Source: Aquamicrobium sp.
GTDB taxonomy: Bacteria > Pseudomonadota > Alphaproteobacteria > Rhizobiales > Rhizobiaceae
Assembly: GCF_023954335.1 (NCBI RefSeq)
Contig: NZ_JAMLIE010000001.1
Coordinates: forward strand, 1,984,001 to 2,048,000
Length of the DNA stretch: 64,000 nt
Direction of reading: 5' to 3'
In this document: positions 42,809 through 52,174 of the stretch, piece after piece
Numbering within the stretch: the first letter of the stretch is position 1
Layout of the letters: each line of letters opens with the position of its first letter
Notes under the pieces: model-generated
The model's database searches: none
What the model saw: the letters and a program-made list of their open reading frames with translations, nothing else
What the model was told of the DNA's origin: nothing
Program-made: the position numbers and the translations under genes

Positions 42809-44319
42809 TCCATTCATCACAGGGCCGGCTCCAGGACCGCCGGCCGCTCGCCGTGATCGACATCGGGTCGAACTCGGTGCGGCTTGTCGTCTATGAGGGC
42901 GTCGCGCGCTCGCCGACCGTTCTTTTCAACGAGAAGATGATGGCCGGGCTCGGCCGCGGCATCGTCTCGACCGGCCGGCTCGACGACGAGGCGGTGCGCC
43001 GCGCCGTCGAGGAACTGCGGCGTTTCCGCGCACTCGCCGAGCAGGCCGGCGCGGTCTCGCTTCACGCCATCGCCACCGCCGCCGCGCGCGAGGCCGAGAA
43101 CGGCATGGATTTCGTGCGCCGCGCCGAGGACATCCTCGGCGTGCCGATCCAGGTCCTCTCCGGCCGCGAGGAGGCCGGCTACTCGGCGCAGGGCGTCATC
43201 TCCGCCTTCCACCGGCCGGACGGCATCGCCGGCGACCTCGGCGGCGGCAGCCTCGAGCTGGTCGATATCTCCGGCGAAGATTTCGGCGACGGCATCACCC
43301 TGCCGCTCGGCGGCCTGCGCCTTCAGGAGATGTCGCGCGAATCGCCGGCCGCGGCGGCGAAGATCGCGCGCGAGGAGCTGCGCCGCGCCGATTTCCTCGC
43401 CGATGGGCGCGGCCGCGCCTTCTACTGCGTCGGCGGGACGTGGCGAAACCTCGCCCGCCTCCACATGCTTTCCACCGGCTACCCGCTGCCGGTCATGCAC
43501 CATTACGAGCTTCCGCTCGACGACATGGGCGAGTTCCTCAAATTCGTCATGGCCGGCGACATCGCCCAGATGCAGGGCGCCAAGCGCATCTCGAAATCGC
43601 GCCGCGCGCTCCTGCCCTACGGTGCGGCGGTGCTGCGCGAGATCATCGACGCGATGCAGCCGAAAAGCATCGTCGCCTCGGCCTTCGGCGTGCGCGAGGG
43701 CTATCTCCATTCGCTCTTGTCGCCGCAGGAGCGCGAGCGCGATCCGCTGATCTCGGCGGCGGAGGAGCTCGCCATCCTGCGCGCCCGCTCCGTCACCCAT
43801 GCGCGCGAGCTGGCGGCGTGGACCGACGAGGCCTTCGCCGTCTTCGGCATCGACGAGACCGAGGACGACGCCCGTTATCGCCGGGCCGCCTGCCTGCTCG
43901 CCGACATCGGCTGGCGCGCGCATCCCGAATATCGCGGCACCCAGTCGCTCAACATCATCGCCCACGCCTCCTTCATCGGCATCGACCATCCCGGCCGCGC
44001 CTTCATCGCGCTCGCCAACCTGTTCCGCCACGAGGGCATCTACGAGGACGACGTCTCGCCGGCGATGAAGGCGCTCGCCGGCCCGCGCCATATCGAGCGC
44101 GCGCGCATCCTCGGCGCGCTGCTGCGCGTGGTCTACCTGTTCTCGGCCTCGATGCCGGGCATCATGCCCAAGCTGAAATGGCGCGAGGGCGAGGGGCGCA
44201 AGCTCTCCCTCGTCGTGCCGGCCAGCCATGCCGGCCTGATGGGCGAGCGGCCGGAAGCGCGCATGGCGATCCTCGCCAAGGTGCTCGACCGGCCGATGGA
44301 GATCGTGGTCGGGGATTAA
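42805..44319 (+). CDS. ppx: Exopolyphosphatase / guanosine pentaphosphatase Ppx/GppA
   Basis: Ppx removes terminal phosphates from polyphosphate; related enzymes also hydrolyse pppGpp. The 504-residue protein starts the ASKHA fold with LAVIDIGSNSVRLVVYEG, then has FNEKMMAGLGRGI and GDLGGGSLELVDI, and a C-terminal HD-like helical domain. Which of the two activities dominates cannot be told. It overlaps ppk by four bases. Confidence 0.95.
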   Translation: MIHSSQGRLQDRRPLAVIDIGSNSVRLVVYEGVARSPTVLFNEKMMAGLGRGIVSTGRLDDEAVRRAVEELRRFRALAEQAGAVSLHAIATAAAREAENGMDFVRRAEDILGVPIQVLSGREEAGYSAQGVISAFHRPDGIAGDLGGGSLELVDISGEDFGDGITLPLGGLRLQEMSRESPAAAAKIAREELRRADFLADGRGRAFYCVGGTWRNLARLHMLSTGYPLPVMHHYELPLDDMGEFLKFVMAGDIAQMQGAKRISKSRRALLPYGAAVLREIIDAMQPKSIVASAFGVREGYLHSLLSPQERERDPLISAAEELAILRARSVTHARELAAWTDEAFAVFGIDETEDDARYRRAACLLADIGWRAHPEYRGTQSLNIIAHASFIGIDHPGRAFIALANLFRHEGIYEDDVSPAMKALAGPRHIERARILGALLRVVYLFSASMPGIMPKLKWREGEGRKLSLVVPASHAGLMGERPEARMAILAKVLDRPMEIVVGD

Positions 44320-44365
44320 AGCAATTTCGGGAAAGCGTCGGCGCCATGCAGACGGGGAGGTCGCA

Positions 44366-45442
44366 ATGAACGGGAAATCCGGCAGGCCGCGCATCGCCGT
44401 GCTGTTCGGCGGGCGCTCCGCCGAGCACGACGTTTCCGTGCTTTCGGCCACCAACGTCATCCGCGCACTCGATCCGGCGCGATACGAGGTCGTGCCGGTC
44501 TTCATCACGCGCGACGGGCGATGGCTGGAAAGCGCCGTCGTCGACGGCGCGCCGGCGAGGCCGCAGAGCGGGACGCAGCTCGCCCTCCTGCCGGGCGGCG
44601 AGGGGCGCATGGTCGCGATCCCGGAGAACGGCGCGCCGCGCGAGACGGCGGCGATCGACATCCTCTTCCCGGTCCTCCACGGAATCCCCGGCGAGGACGG
44701 CTCGGTGCAGGGGCTGGCCGAGGTGGCGCGCGTGCCGCTGGTCGGCTGCGGCATCCTCGGCTCCGCCGTCGCCCTCGACAAGGACGTCGCCAAGCGGCTG
44801 CTGCGCGAGGCCGGCATTCCCGCCGCGCGCGCCGTCACCATCCGCCGCGACGCGGTTCCCGCCTTCGGCGACCTCACTGAGGCGCTCGGGCTTCCCGTCT
44901 TCGTGAAGCCGGCGCGGCAGGGCTCGTCGGTCGGCGTCAGCAAGGCCGCGAGCGAGGACGACTACCGGGCCGCGCTGGAGGAAGGCTTCCGCCACGACGA
45001 CAAGCTGCTGGCCGAGGAGTTCGTCAGGGGCAGGGAGATCGAGTGCAGCGTGCTGGAGGCCCCGGACGGCGCGCTGTTCGTCTCGCGCACCGGCGAGATC
45101 GTCCCGGCCGAGGCGCACGGCTTCTACACCTACGACGCCAAATATATCGACGCGGACGGCGCGGCGCTGCGAGTGCCGGCCGAGCTGCCCGAGGGCGTCG
45201 AGGACAAGGTCCGCGACATGGCTGCGCAGGCGTTCCGGGCGCTCGGCTGCGACGGCATGGCGCGGGCGGATTTCTTCGTCACCGCGGACCTGCGCATCCT
45301 CGTCAACGAGCTGAACACCATTCCCGGTTTCACCGACATCAGCATGTATTCCAAGGCGATGGCGGCGAGCGGCGTCGGCTACGCCGAAATCCTCGAGCGC
45401 CTGATCGCCCACGCGATGGCCCGCGCCGCGCGCAGCGCCTGA
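44366..45442 (+). CDS. ddl: D-alanine-D-alanine ligase
   Basis: Ddl joins two D-alanines for peptidoglycan precursors. The 358-residue ATP-grasp protein has the N-terminal VLFGGRSAEHDVSVLSA, LFPVLHGIPGEDGSVQG, the ATP-grasp segment FVKPARQGSSVGVSKA, and the active-site NELNTIPGFTDISMYSKAM. The ATG follows gggagg. It is not in a dcw cell-wall cluster here, so it is probably a second, DdlA-type enzyme beside a ddlB in that cluster elsewhere. It lies 46 bases after ppx. Confidence 0.95.
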   Translation: MNGKSGRPRIAVLFGGRSAEHDVSVLSATNVIRALDPARYEVVPVFITRDGRWLESAVVDGAPARPQSGTQLALLPGGEGRMVAIPENGAPRETAAIDILFPVLHGIPGEDGSVQGLAEVARVPLVGCGILGSAVALDKDVAKRLLREAGIPAARAVTIRRDAVPAFGDLTEALGLPVFVKPARQGSSVGVSKAASEDDYRAALEEGFRHDDKLLAEEFVRGREIECSVLEAPDGALFVSRTGEIVPAEAHGFYTYDAKYIDADGAALRVPAELPEGVEDKVRDMAAQAFRALGCDGMARADFFVTADLRILVNELNTIPGFTDISMYSKAMAASGVGYAEILERLIAHAMARAARSA

Positions 45443-45654
45443 TGCCCAAAGGCGACCGCAACACCGGCGCGTTGACCGGCCCGCCCTTTGCCGCTACATC
45501 CGCCTGATGGCTTATCCGACCGGCTCCATGCGACTTACCGTCCCGTCCTTCTGAGGAAGGCGGGCAGCATGCGTCTTGCGCGGCGATCCACGGCGGCTTT
45601 TCCGGCCGCTCGACGCACGCGGTTCCTTCACCGACAGGCAATCCGGATTTCGAC

Positions 45655-46563
45655 ATGGGCAATCTCGCGCCGGCCGATGCCGGCCGCGCCGTCGTGCTGG
45701 CGGCGGTGCTTTTGCAGGCGATCGGCAAGGTCGTCTACGGGACGGCGCTCACCGCCGTGCCGTCGCCGCTCTTTGTGTTCGTCAGCTTCTCGCTGACGGC
45801 GCTGGTGTTCCTGCTTTTCGCCCGCAAGGGCGCTGGCGAGTTGGCATGGGCGCCGCTCGTCGTCCTCAACGTCGCCACCGCCGTCACCTTCCTCAGCTTC
45901 TTCTTCGCGCTCAAGCTGATCGAGCCGGCCATCGCCGTCGCGGTGAACATAGGCATCGGGCCGCTCCTCGCCGTGCTTATCGCTTGGCGCGCCGGCGGCG
46001 GCAGGCCTTCGATGCATCGGCTCGGCGTCTGCGCCGGCATCCTCGCCGGCTGCGCCGTCCTGTGCGTTTCGGCGCTGCGCGGCAGCGGCTTTTCCCCTGA
46101 GAGCGGCAGCCCCTTGCCCGGCCTTGCCGCCAGCGCGGTCGCCGGCATCGGCGCGGTGGCGATCACCGTCGCTTCGCGAACCCTGATGGACCGAGGCTGG
46201 CAGCCGGGCGCGGTGCTCGCCCACCGCTTCTACGCGGTGGTTCCCGCCTCGCTGCTCCTGAGCCTCGGGCTCGACCCCGCAAGCCTCGCATGGACGCCCG
46301 GGCTGGCGTTCCTGCTGCCCGCCGTCGCGCTCGTCGGCGTGCTGATCCCGCTCTATCTGCTGCAATTCGGCATACGCCGCTGCGATCCCTACACCGTCAT
46401 GGTGACGATGGCGGCGCTTCCGGCGCTGACCTTCGTGATCGAGGGCCTGTCGCCGGCCTATGCGTGGTCGTGGCCGACCGCCGGCGGGTTGCTGATCCTC
46501 ACCGCTTCATTGGCAGCGGATGTCGTCCATGCAAGGCGAAAGGCGAAGCGGCCGGCCTCCTAG
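45655..46563 (+). CDS. EamA/DMT family transporter
   Basis: This 302-residue protein has about ten membrane helices in two EamA repeats (residues ~12-135 and ~155-290). Conserved features are FFFALKLIEPAIAVAVNIGIGPLLAVLIAW in repeat one and YLLQFGIRRCDPYTVMVTMAALPALTFVIE in repeat two. DMT proteins export amino acids or other metabolites; this substrate is unknown. A 212-base gap precedes it, and rnd is convergent 11 bases after its stop. Confidence 0.9.
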   Translation: MGNLAPADAGRAVVLAAVLLQAIGKVVYGTALTAVPSPLFVFVSFSLTALVFLLFARKGAGELAWAPLVVLNVATAVTFLSFFFALKLIEPAIAVAVNIGIGPLLAVLIAWRAGGGRPSMHRLGVCAGILAGCAVLCVSALRGSGFSPESGSPLPGLAASAVAGIGAVAITVASRTLMDRGWQPGAVLAHRFYAVVPASLLLSLGLDPASLAWTPGLAFLLPAVALVGVLIPLYLLQFGIRRCDPYTVMVTMAALPALTFVIEGLSPAYAWSWPTAGGLLILTASLAADVVHARRKAKRPAS

Positions 46564-46574
46564 AGCGCCGGCGG

Positions 46575-47729
46575 CTACTTCGTGTCGAACACCGCGATCC
46601 GGCGCTTGTCGAACTTGAGCGCGACGTCACCGCGCACCAGCGCCAGCGCCTTTTCGCCGAACACCTCGCGGCGCCAGCCATGCATGGCCGGCACGTCGGC
46701 GTCCTCGCCCCTGGCGGCGATCCGGTCGATGTCGTCGGACGAGGCCAGCACCTTGGGCGCGACGCCTTCTTCCTCGGCCACCAGTTTGAGCAGCACCTTG
46801 ATGAGCTCGGCCGCGGCGCTGGTCCCTTCCGGCTGCTGCACATGGCGCGGCAGCTTCGGCAGGCTCTCCTTCGGCAGGTCGAGCGCCTCGTTGACGACGG
46901 CGAGCAGCGCATTGGCCGTCGCCGAACGCTCCCAGCCGCGCGGCGTGGTGCGCAGCCGGGCGAGGGCGGCCGCGTCGCGCGGCCCCTGCTGGGCGATCTC
47001 GTAGATGGCGTCGTCCTTGATGACGCGCCCGCGCGGCACGTTGCGCTCGCGCGCCTCGCGCTCGCGCCATGCCGCCACCGCCTGCACCACCGCCAGCTCC
47101 TGCGGCTTCTTCACCCGCATCTTGAGCCGCTTCCAGGCGTCGTCCGGGTGCGGGTCGTAGGTCTCGCGCGCGGTGAGGACCTGCATCTCCTCGTTCAGCC
47201 AGTGGGCGCGGTCGTCGCGCTCCAGCCGGTCGCGCAGGTGGCGGTAGACGTCGACCAGATGGGTCACGTCCGCCAGCGCGTAGTCGAGCTGCTTGTCGGA
47301 AAGCGGCCGGTGCCGCCAGTCGGTGAAGCGCGACGACTTGTCGATGCGCTCGCCGGTCACCTTCTGTACGAGCTGGTCGTAGGAGACGCTGTCGCCGAAG
47401 CCGCACACCATCGCCGCCACCTGCGTGTCGAAGACGGGGGCGGGGATCAGGTCGCCGAGATGGAAGATGATCTCGATGTCCTGCCGCGCGGCATGGAACA
47501 CCTTGATCGTCCTCTCGTCGCCCATCAGCCGGAAGAACGGCGCAAGGTCGATGCCCGGCGCGAGCGGGTCGATCAGCGCGGTCGTGTCCGGCGAGGCGAG
47601 CTGGACGAGGCACAGCTCCGGCCAGAACGTCGTCTCGCGGATGAATTCCGTGTCGATGGTGACGAAATCGGAGCGGGCAAGCCGTTCGAGGACGTTTTCG
47701 AGGTCTTCCTGGCGGGTAATCAGCGGCAT
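46575..47729 (-). CDS. rnd: Ribonuclease D
   Basis: RNase D trims tRNA 3' ends. The 384-residue protein has the DEDD exonuclease motifs: D26-T-E28 in FVTIDTEFIRE, FHAARQDIEII, and YALADVTHLV. An HRDC domain (ELAVVQAVAAWREREARERNVPRGRVIKDDAI) and a second helical region follow. The ATG at 47729 gives the family start MPLITRQEDLE; an earlier in-frame start adds 11 unrelated residues. Confidence 0.95.
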   Translation of the reverse strand: MPLITRQEDLENVLERLARSDFVTIDTEFIRETTFWPELCLVQLASPDTTALIDPLAPGIDLAPFFRLMGDERTIKVFHAARQDIEIIFHLGDLIPAPVFDTQVAAMVCGFGDSVSYDQLVQKVTGERIDKSSRFTDWRHRPLSDKQLDYALADVTHLVDVYRHLRDRLERDDRAHWLNEEMQVLTARETYDPHPDDAWKRLKMRVKKPQELAVVQAVAAWREREARERNVPRGRVIKDDAIYEIAQQGPRDAAALARLRTTPRGWERSATANALLAVVNEALDLPKESLPKLPRHVQQPEGTSAAAELIKVLLKLVAEEEGVAPKVLASSDDIDRIAARGEDADVPAMHGWRREVFGEKALALVRGDVALKFDKRRIAVFDTK

Positions 47730-47809
47730 CGAGGTTTCACATTGCGGCACGTATCGCCTCAATTCCAGTCGCGGCCCGGCGCGTCAAGCCTATTCGTGTC
47801 ATCTACGGT

Positions 47810-49045
47810 TCATCTTTTCCTGTCGTTGCCGCGCCAGTGGGCCAGCCGGGCGAAGATCGTCGAGGTGCGCAACAGCGCGGTGAAGCGCCCGCGCTCCTCG
47901 GCGCTGGCCGGCGCGCGCACCCGCATGCGCCAGACGATGAGGGCGATGAACACGACATAGACGGCGGCCGAGAACTGGAACAGCGCCTGCGGGCCGAACC
48001 ATTGCATGACGCTCGCCGCGGCGAACGGCCCGACGATGGCGCCCAGCGAATAGAACAGCATCAGCGCCGCGTTGATCATGACATATTCGTTCTTGCCCGC
48101 GCGGTCGTTGGCATGCGCCGCCGACAGCGAATAGAGCGGCATGGCGAACGAGCCGAACACGAACACCAGCGCGAAGTTGACCAGCCGCCCGCTGCCGGCG
48201 AACAGGCTGAGCGCGACCGCGGCGGCGAGCGCCAGCGTCGTGGTGATGAGCAGCACCGTGCGCCGGTCATGCCGGTCCGAGGCGTAGCCGAGCGGATACT
48301 GGATCAGCGCGCCGCCGATGATCGAGACGCTGACGAAGGTGGCGACGTCGGCGGTGTCGAAGCCGATGTCCTGCGCATAGACCGGCGAGAGCGTGCGGAA
48401 GGCGCTGTTGGTGACGCCGATGGCGATGCAGCCGAGCGCGGCGACGGGCGAGATCGCCCAGGCGCGCTTGAGGTCGAGCTTGACGCCTTCCGGCGGGGCC
48501 GGGTTGGAGCGGTCGCCGAGCGAGACCGGGACGAGGGAGAGCGCGATCATCATCGCCATCACCGCGAAGATGGCGAAGCCTTCCGCGCCGATGGCCGGAA
48601 TGAGGAACTGCGCCCCGGTGACGGCGCCGATGTCGATGACGCGGTAGAGCGACAGCACCCGCGCCCGGTTGTCGTTTGAGACGCCCGAATTGAGCCAGCT
48701 TTCCATCACCGTGAACAGGCCGGCGAAGCAGAAGCCGGAGATGAAGCGCATCGCCGTCCACAGCGTCACGTCGATGATGATGGCCATCACCAGCGTCGCC
48801 GAGGCCGCGATCGCCGCGAGCGCCGAGAAGGCGCGGATATGGCCGACGCCGCGCATGATGCTGACGATGACGAGGCAGCCGATGAGGAAGCCGGAAAAAT
48901 AGGCCGTTCCCATGAAGCCGATGTCGGTGGGCGAGAAGCCCTCATGCGCGCCGCGCAGCGCGATCAGCGTACCCTGGAGCCCGTTGCCGCCGAGAACGAT
49001 GCCGGCTGTCGTCAGGATCGGGATGAGGGGTCTCAGGCCGTTCAT
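47810..49045 (-). CDS. MFS transporter (YcaD-like sugar/drug permease)
   Basis: This 411-residue major facilitator has 12 predicted membrane segments. The N-terminal loop is LRGAHEGFSPTDIGFMGTAYFSGFLIG, with the MESWLN motif after helix 4 (FTVMESWLNSGVSNDNRARVLSLY) and YPLGYASDRHDRRTVLL before helix 8. These features are seen in the YcaD/UMF2 group. The substrate is unknown. The ATG at 49045 is chosen from several in-frame starts. It is divergent from aspS. Confidence 0.9.
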   Translation of the reverse strand: MNGLRPLIPILTTAGIVLGGNGLQGTLIALRGAHEGFSPTDIGFMGTAYFSGFLIGCLVIVSIMRGVGHIRAFSALAAIAASATLVMAIIIDVTLWTAMRFISGFCFAGLFTVMESWLNSGVSNDNRARVLSLYRVIDIGAVTGAQFLIPAIGAEGFAIFAVMAMMIALSLVPVSLGDRSNPAPPEGVKLDLKRAWAISPVAALGCIAIGVTNSAFRTLSPVYAQDIGFDTADVATFVSVSIIGGALIQYPLGYASDRHDRRTVLLITTTLALAAAVALSLFAGSGRLVNFALVFVFGSFAMPLYSLSAAHANDRAGKNEYVMINAALMLFYSLGAIVGPFAAASVMQWFGPQALFQFSAAVYVVFIALIVWRMRVRAPASAEERGRFTALLRTSTIFARLAHWRGNDRKR

Positions 49046-49263
49046 GTCACCGCCGGGAGGGAAGGGGCGCATGCCCACCATACGGACGTGCGGCGGGCGA
49101 TGCCACGCACAGGCGCATGCGTCTACTGGGCCAGCCAGCAATAGCCGCCTTGCCTTGACAAATCGAGCCTCTCATGCGCTTTTCCGGCGCAATTCGGGGC
49201 GGCCGCCCGCGACGGCGGAAACACCCCATGAAAGCCTCTTCAGATAAGCGGAAAGACCGTCCC

Positions 49264-51054
49264 ATGCATCGTTACCGCAGCCATAACTGCGCCCAGCTCC
49301 GGAAGGCCGATGTCGGCGCCACCGTTCGCCTGTCCGGCTGGGTCCATCGCGTTCGCGATCATGGCGGCCTGCTCTTCATCGATTTGCGCGACCATTACGG
49401 CCTCACCCAGATCGTCGCCGACCCCGATTCGCCCTGCTTCAGGACGGCTGAGACCGTGCGCGGCGAATGGGTGATCCGCGTCGACGGCGAGGTCAAGGCG
49501 CGCACGCCCGAGACCGTCAATGCCGGCCTGCCGACCGGCGAGATCGAGATCTTCGCCCGCGACATGGAAGTGCTGTCGGCGGCCAAGGAGCTGCCGCTGC
49601 CGGTGTTCGGCGAGCCGGACTATCCGGAAGACATCCGCCTGAAATACCGCTTCCTCGACCTGCGCCGCGACACGCTGCACAGGAACATCGTCGCGCGCAC
49701 GAAGATCATCGCCGAGATGCGCCGGCGCATGGGCGAGGCCGGCTTCACCGAATATTCGACGCCGATCCTCACTGCCTCGTCGCCCGAGGGCGCGCGCGAC
49801 TTCCTCGTGCCGAGCCGCATCCATCCCGGCAAGTTCTACGCGCTGCCGCAGGCGCCGCAGATCTACAAGCAGCTGATCATGGTCTCCGGCTTCGACCGCT
49901 ATTTCCAGATCGCGCCCTGCTTCCGCGACGAGGACCCGCGCGCCGACCGCCTGCCGGGCGAGTTCTACCAGCTCGACCTCGAGATGAGCTTCGTCGAGCA
50001 GGAGGACATCCTTTCGACCATGGAGCCGGTGATGCGCGGCGTGTTCGAGGCCTTCGCCGAGGGCAAGCCGGTCACGCAATCCTTCCCGCGCATCGCCTAT
50101 GACGAGGCGATCCGCAAATACGGCTCCGACAAGCCGGACCTGCGCAACCCAATCGTCATGGAGGACGTCTCGGAGCACTTTCGCGGGTCGGGCTTCAAGG
50201 TGTTCGCGGGCATCCTCGCCAACGACCCCAAGGCCGAGGTCTGGGCGGTTCCGGCGAAGACCGGCGGCTCCCGCGCCTTCTGCGACCGGATGAACTCCTG
50301 GGCGCAAGGGGAGGGGCAGCCCGGCCTCGGCTACATCTTCTGGCGCAAGGAAGGCGACAGGCTCGAAGGGGCCGGCCCCATCGCCAAGAACATCGGCGAG
50401 GAGCGCACCGAGGCGATCCGCACCCAGCTCGGCCTCGCCGACGGCGACGCCTGCTTCTTCGTCGCCGGCGACCCGAAGAAGTTCTACCCCTTCGCCGGGG
50501 CCGCGCGCACGCGCGCCGGCGACGAGCTCGACCTCGTCGACCGCGACCGGTTCGAGCTGTGCTGGATCGTCGATTTCCCGTTCTACGAATGGAACGAGGA
50601 CGAGAAGAAGGTCGATTTCGGCCACAACCCGTTCTCGATGCCGCAGGGCGGCATGGAGGCGCTGACCGGCGAGGAGCCGCTGTCGATCAAGGCGTTCCAG
50701 TACGACATGGTCTGCAACGGCTTCGAGATCGCCTCGGGCGGCATCCGCAACCACCTGCCGGAAACCATGGTCAAGGCGTTCGAGGTGGCGGGCTTCGACC
50801 GGGCGACGGTCGAGGAGCGGTTCGGCGGCCTCTACCGCGCCTTCCAGTACGGCGCGCCGCCGCATGGCGGCATGGCCGCCGGCGTCGACCGCGTCGTCAT
50901 GCTGCTGGTCGGCGCCAGGAACCTGCGCGAGGTCAGCCTGTTCCCGATGAACCAGCAGGCGTTCGACCTTCTGATGGGCGCGCCCAACGAGGCGAGCCCG
51001 GCCCAGCTGCGCGAGCTTCATCTGCGGCCGGTGCCGCCGAAGAAGGAAGGCTGA
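49264..51054 (+). CDS. aspS: Aspartyl-tRNA synthetase AspS
   Basis: AspS charges tRNA-Asp; alphaproteobacterial enzymes are usually of the non-discriminating type that also charges tRNA-Asn for later amidation. The 596-residue protein has the OB-fold start GWVHRVRDHGGLLFIDLRDHYG. Class II motifs follow: motif 1 near TEYSTPILTASSPEGARDFLVPS, motif 2 FRDEDPRADRLPGEFYQLD, a bacterial GAD insert, and motif 3 GVDRVVMLLVGARNLREV. The ATG at 49264 gives the family start MHRYRSHNC. A longer in-frame start lacks homology. Confidence 0.96.
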   Translation: MHRYRSHNCAQLRKADVGATVRLSGWVHRVRDHGGLLFIDLRDHYGLTQIVADPDSPCFRTAETVRGEWVIRVDGEVKARTPETVNAGLPTGEIEIFARDMEVLSAAKELPLPVFGEPDYPEDIRLKYRFLDLRRDTLHRNIVARTKIIAEMRRRMGEAGFTEYSTPILTASSPEGARDFLVPSRIHPGKFYALPQAPQIYKQLIMVSGFDRYFQIAPCFRDEDPRADRLPGEFYQLDLEMSFVEQEDILSTMEPVMRGVFEAFAEGKPVTQSFPRIAYDEAIRKYGSDKPDLRNPIVMEDVSEHFRGSGFKVFAGILANDPKAEVWAVPAKTGGSRAFCDRMNSWAQGEGQPGLGYIFWRKEGDRLEGAGPIAKNIGEERTEAIRTQLGLADGDACFFVAGDPKKFYPFAGAARTRAGDELDLVDRDRFELCWIVDFPFYEWNEDEKKVDFGHNPFSMPQGGMEALTGEEPLSIKAFQYDMVCNGFEIASGGIRNHLPETMVKAFEVAGFDRATVEERFGGLYRAFQYGAPPHGGMAAGVDRVVMLLVGARNLREVSLFPMNQQAFDLLMGAPNEASPAQLRELHLRPVPPKKEG

Positions 51055-51065
51055 GGCCGGCGCTA

Positions 51066-51198
51066 CCCCTCACCGGCTCTTCGGGCCACCTCTCCCCAGA
51101 GGGGAGAGGAAAGGCCGCCGCAATGCCGGCGCTTCTCCAGACTGGATTTTCCTCTCCCCTCTGGGGAGAGGTGCCGAGCGCAGCGAGGCGGTGAGGGG
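51066..51198. repeat. Palindromic intergenic element between aspS and aapP
   Basis: A 22-bp arm (51089-51110, cctctccccagaggggagagga) is perfectly inverted at 51150-51171. Outer 10-bp arms cccctcaccg (51066-51075) and cggtgagggg (51189-51198) are also complementary. The 39-base centre is unrelated. Each 22-bp arm is itself nearly palindromic. This fits the small dispersed palindromic elements common between genes in Rhizobiales. No coding capacity and no T-tract. Confidence 0.85.
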
Positions 51199-51290
51199 AC
51201 CCCGGTGACGCTTGCACGACGCGTCTTGCGGCATTCTCCGTCGGCGAAGTTGCCGTCCGCGCGCAAGGGCCGGCAGTCCGCCTGCCTTCC

Positions 51291-52094
51291 TCAGTGCAGG
51301 ATCTGGCTCAGGAACAGCTTCGTGCGCTCGTGCTGCGGGTTGTCGAAGAACTCGGCCGGGGTGTTCTGCTCGACGATCTGGCCCTGATCCATGAAGATGA
51401 CCCGGTTGGCCACCTGACGGGCGAAGCCCATCTCGTGGGTGACGCAGATCATCGTCATGCCTTCCTCGGCGAGGCCGACCATGGTTTCCAGCACTTCCTT
51501 GACCATTTCCGGGTCGAGCGCCGAGGTCGGCTCGTCGAACAGCATGATCTTCGGCTTCATGCACAGCGAACGGGCGATGGCGACGCGCTGCTGCTGGCCG
51601 CCGGAAAGCTGGCCCGGATATTTGTTGGCCTGCTCGGGGATCTTGACCCGCTCCAGATAGTGCATGGCCGTGGCCTCGGCCTCCTTCTTCGGAACCTTGC
51701 GCACCCAGATCGGCGCCAGCGTGCAGTTCTCGAGGATCGTCAGGTGCGGGAACAGGTTGAAGTGCTGGAACACCATCCCGACCTCGCGCCGCACCTCGTC
51801 GATCTTCTTCAGGTCGTTGGTGAGCTCGACGCCCTCGACGATGATCTTGCCCTTCTGGTGCTCTTCCAGCCGGTTGATGCAGCGGATCATCGTCGACTTG
51901 CCCGAGCCGGAGGGACCGGCCACGACGATGCGCTCGCCGCGCATCACCTTGAGGTCGATGTCGCGCAGCACGTGGAAATCGCCGTACCACTTGTTCATGC
52001 CGATGATCTCGACAGCGACGTCGGTGGTGGAAACCTGCATCCTGGATCGGTCGATATCGAGCACGTCTGCCGCGACTGCGTTTTCGCTTGCCAT
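51291..52094 (-). CDS. aapP: General amino-acid ABC transporter ATPase AapP
   Basis: AapP powers uptake of many L-amino acids. The 267-residue protein has Walker A GPSGSGKST, the Q-loop MVFQHFNLFPHL, signature QLSGGQQQRVAIARSL, and Walker B IMLFDEPTSALDP, with VTHEMGFARQVA after it, typical of polar amino-acid ATPases. The ATG follows aaggaa. It is the last gene of aapJ-aapQ-aapM-aapP, the order of the rhizobial Aap system. Confidence 0.95.
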   Translation of the reverse strand: MASENAVAADVLDIDRSRMQVSTTDVAVEIIGMNKWYGDFHVLRDIDLKVMRGERIVVAGPSGSGKSTMIRCINRLEEHQKGKIIVEGVELTNDLKKIDEVRREVGMVFQHFNLFPHLTILENCTLAPIWVRKVPKKEAEATAMHYLERVKIPEQANKYPGQLSGGQQQRVAIARSLCMKPKIMLFDEPTSALDPEMVKEVLETMVGLAEEGMTMICVTHEMGFARQVANRVIFMDQGQIVEQNTPAEFFDNPQHERTKLFLSQILH

Positions 52095-52174
52095 GTCTCA
52101 GTTCCTTCCGGCGCTTCGGCCCGGTGTTTCAGCCCGGTGTTTCAAGCGTTGTCCTGTCGTCCGTATCGGGTGGC

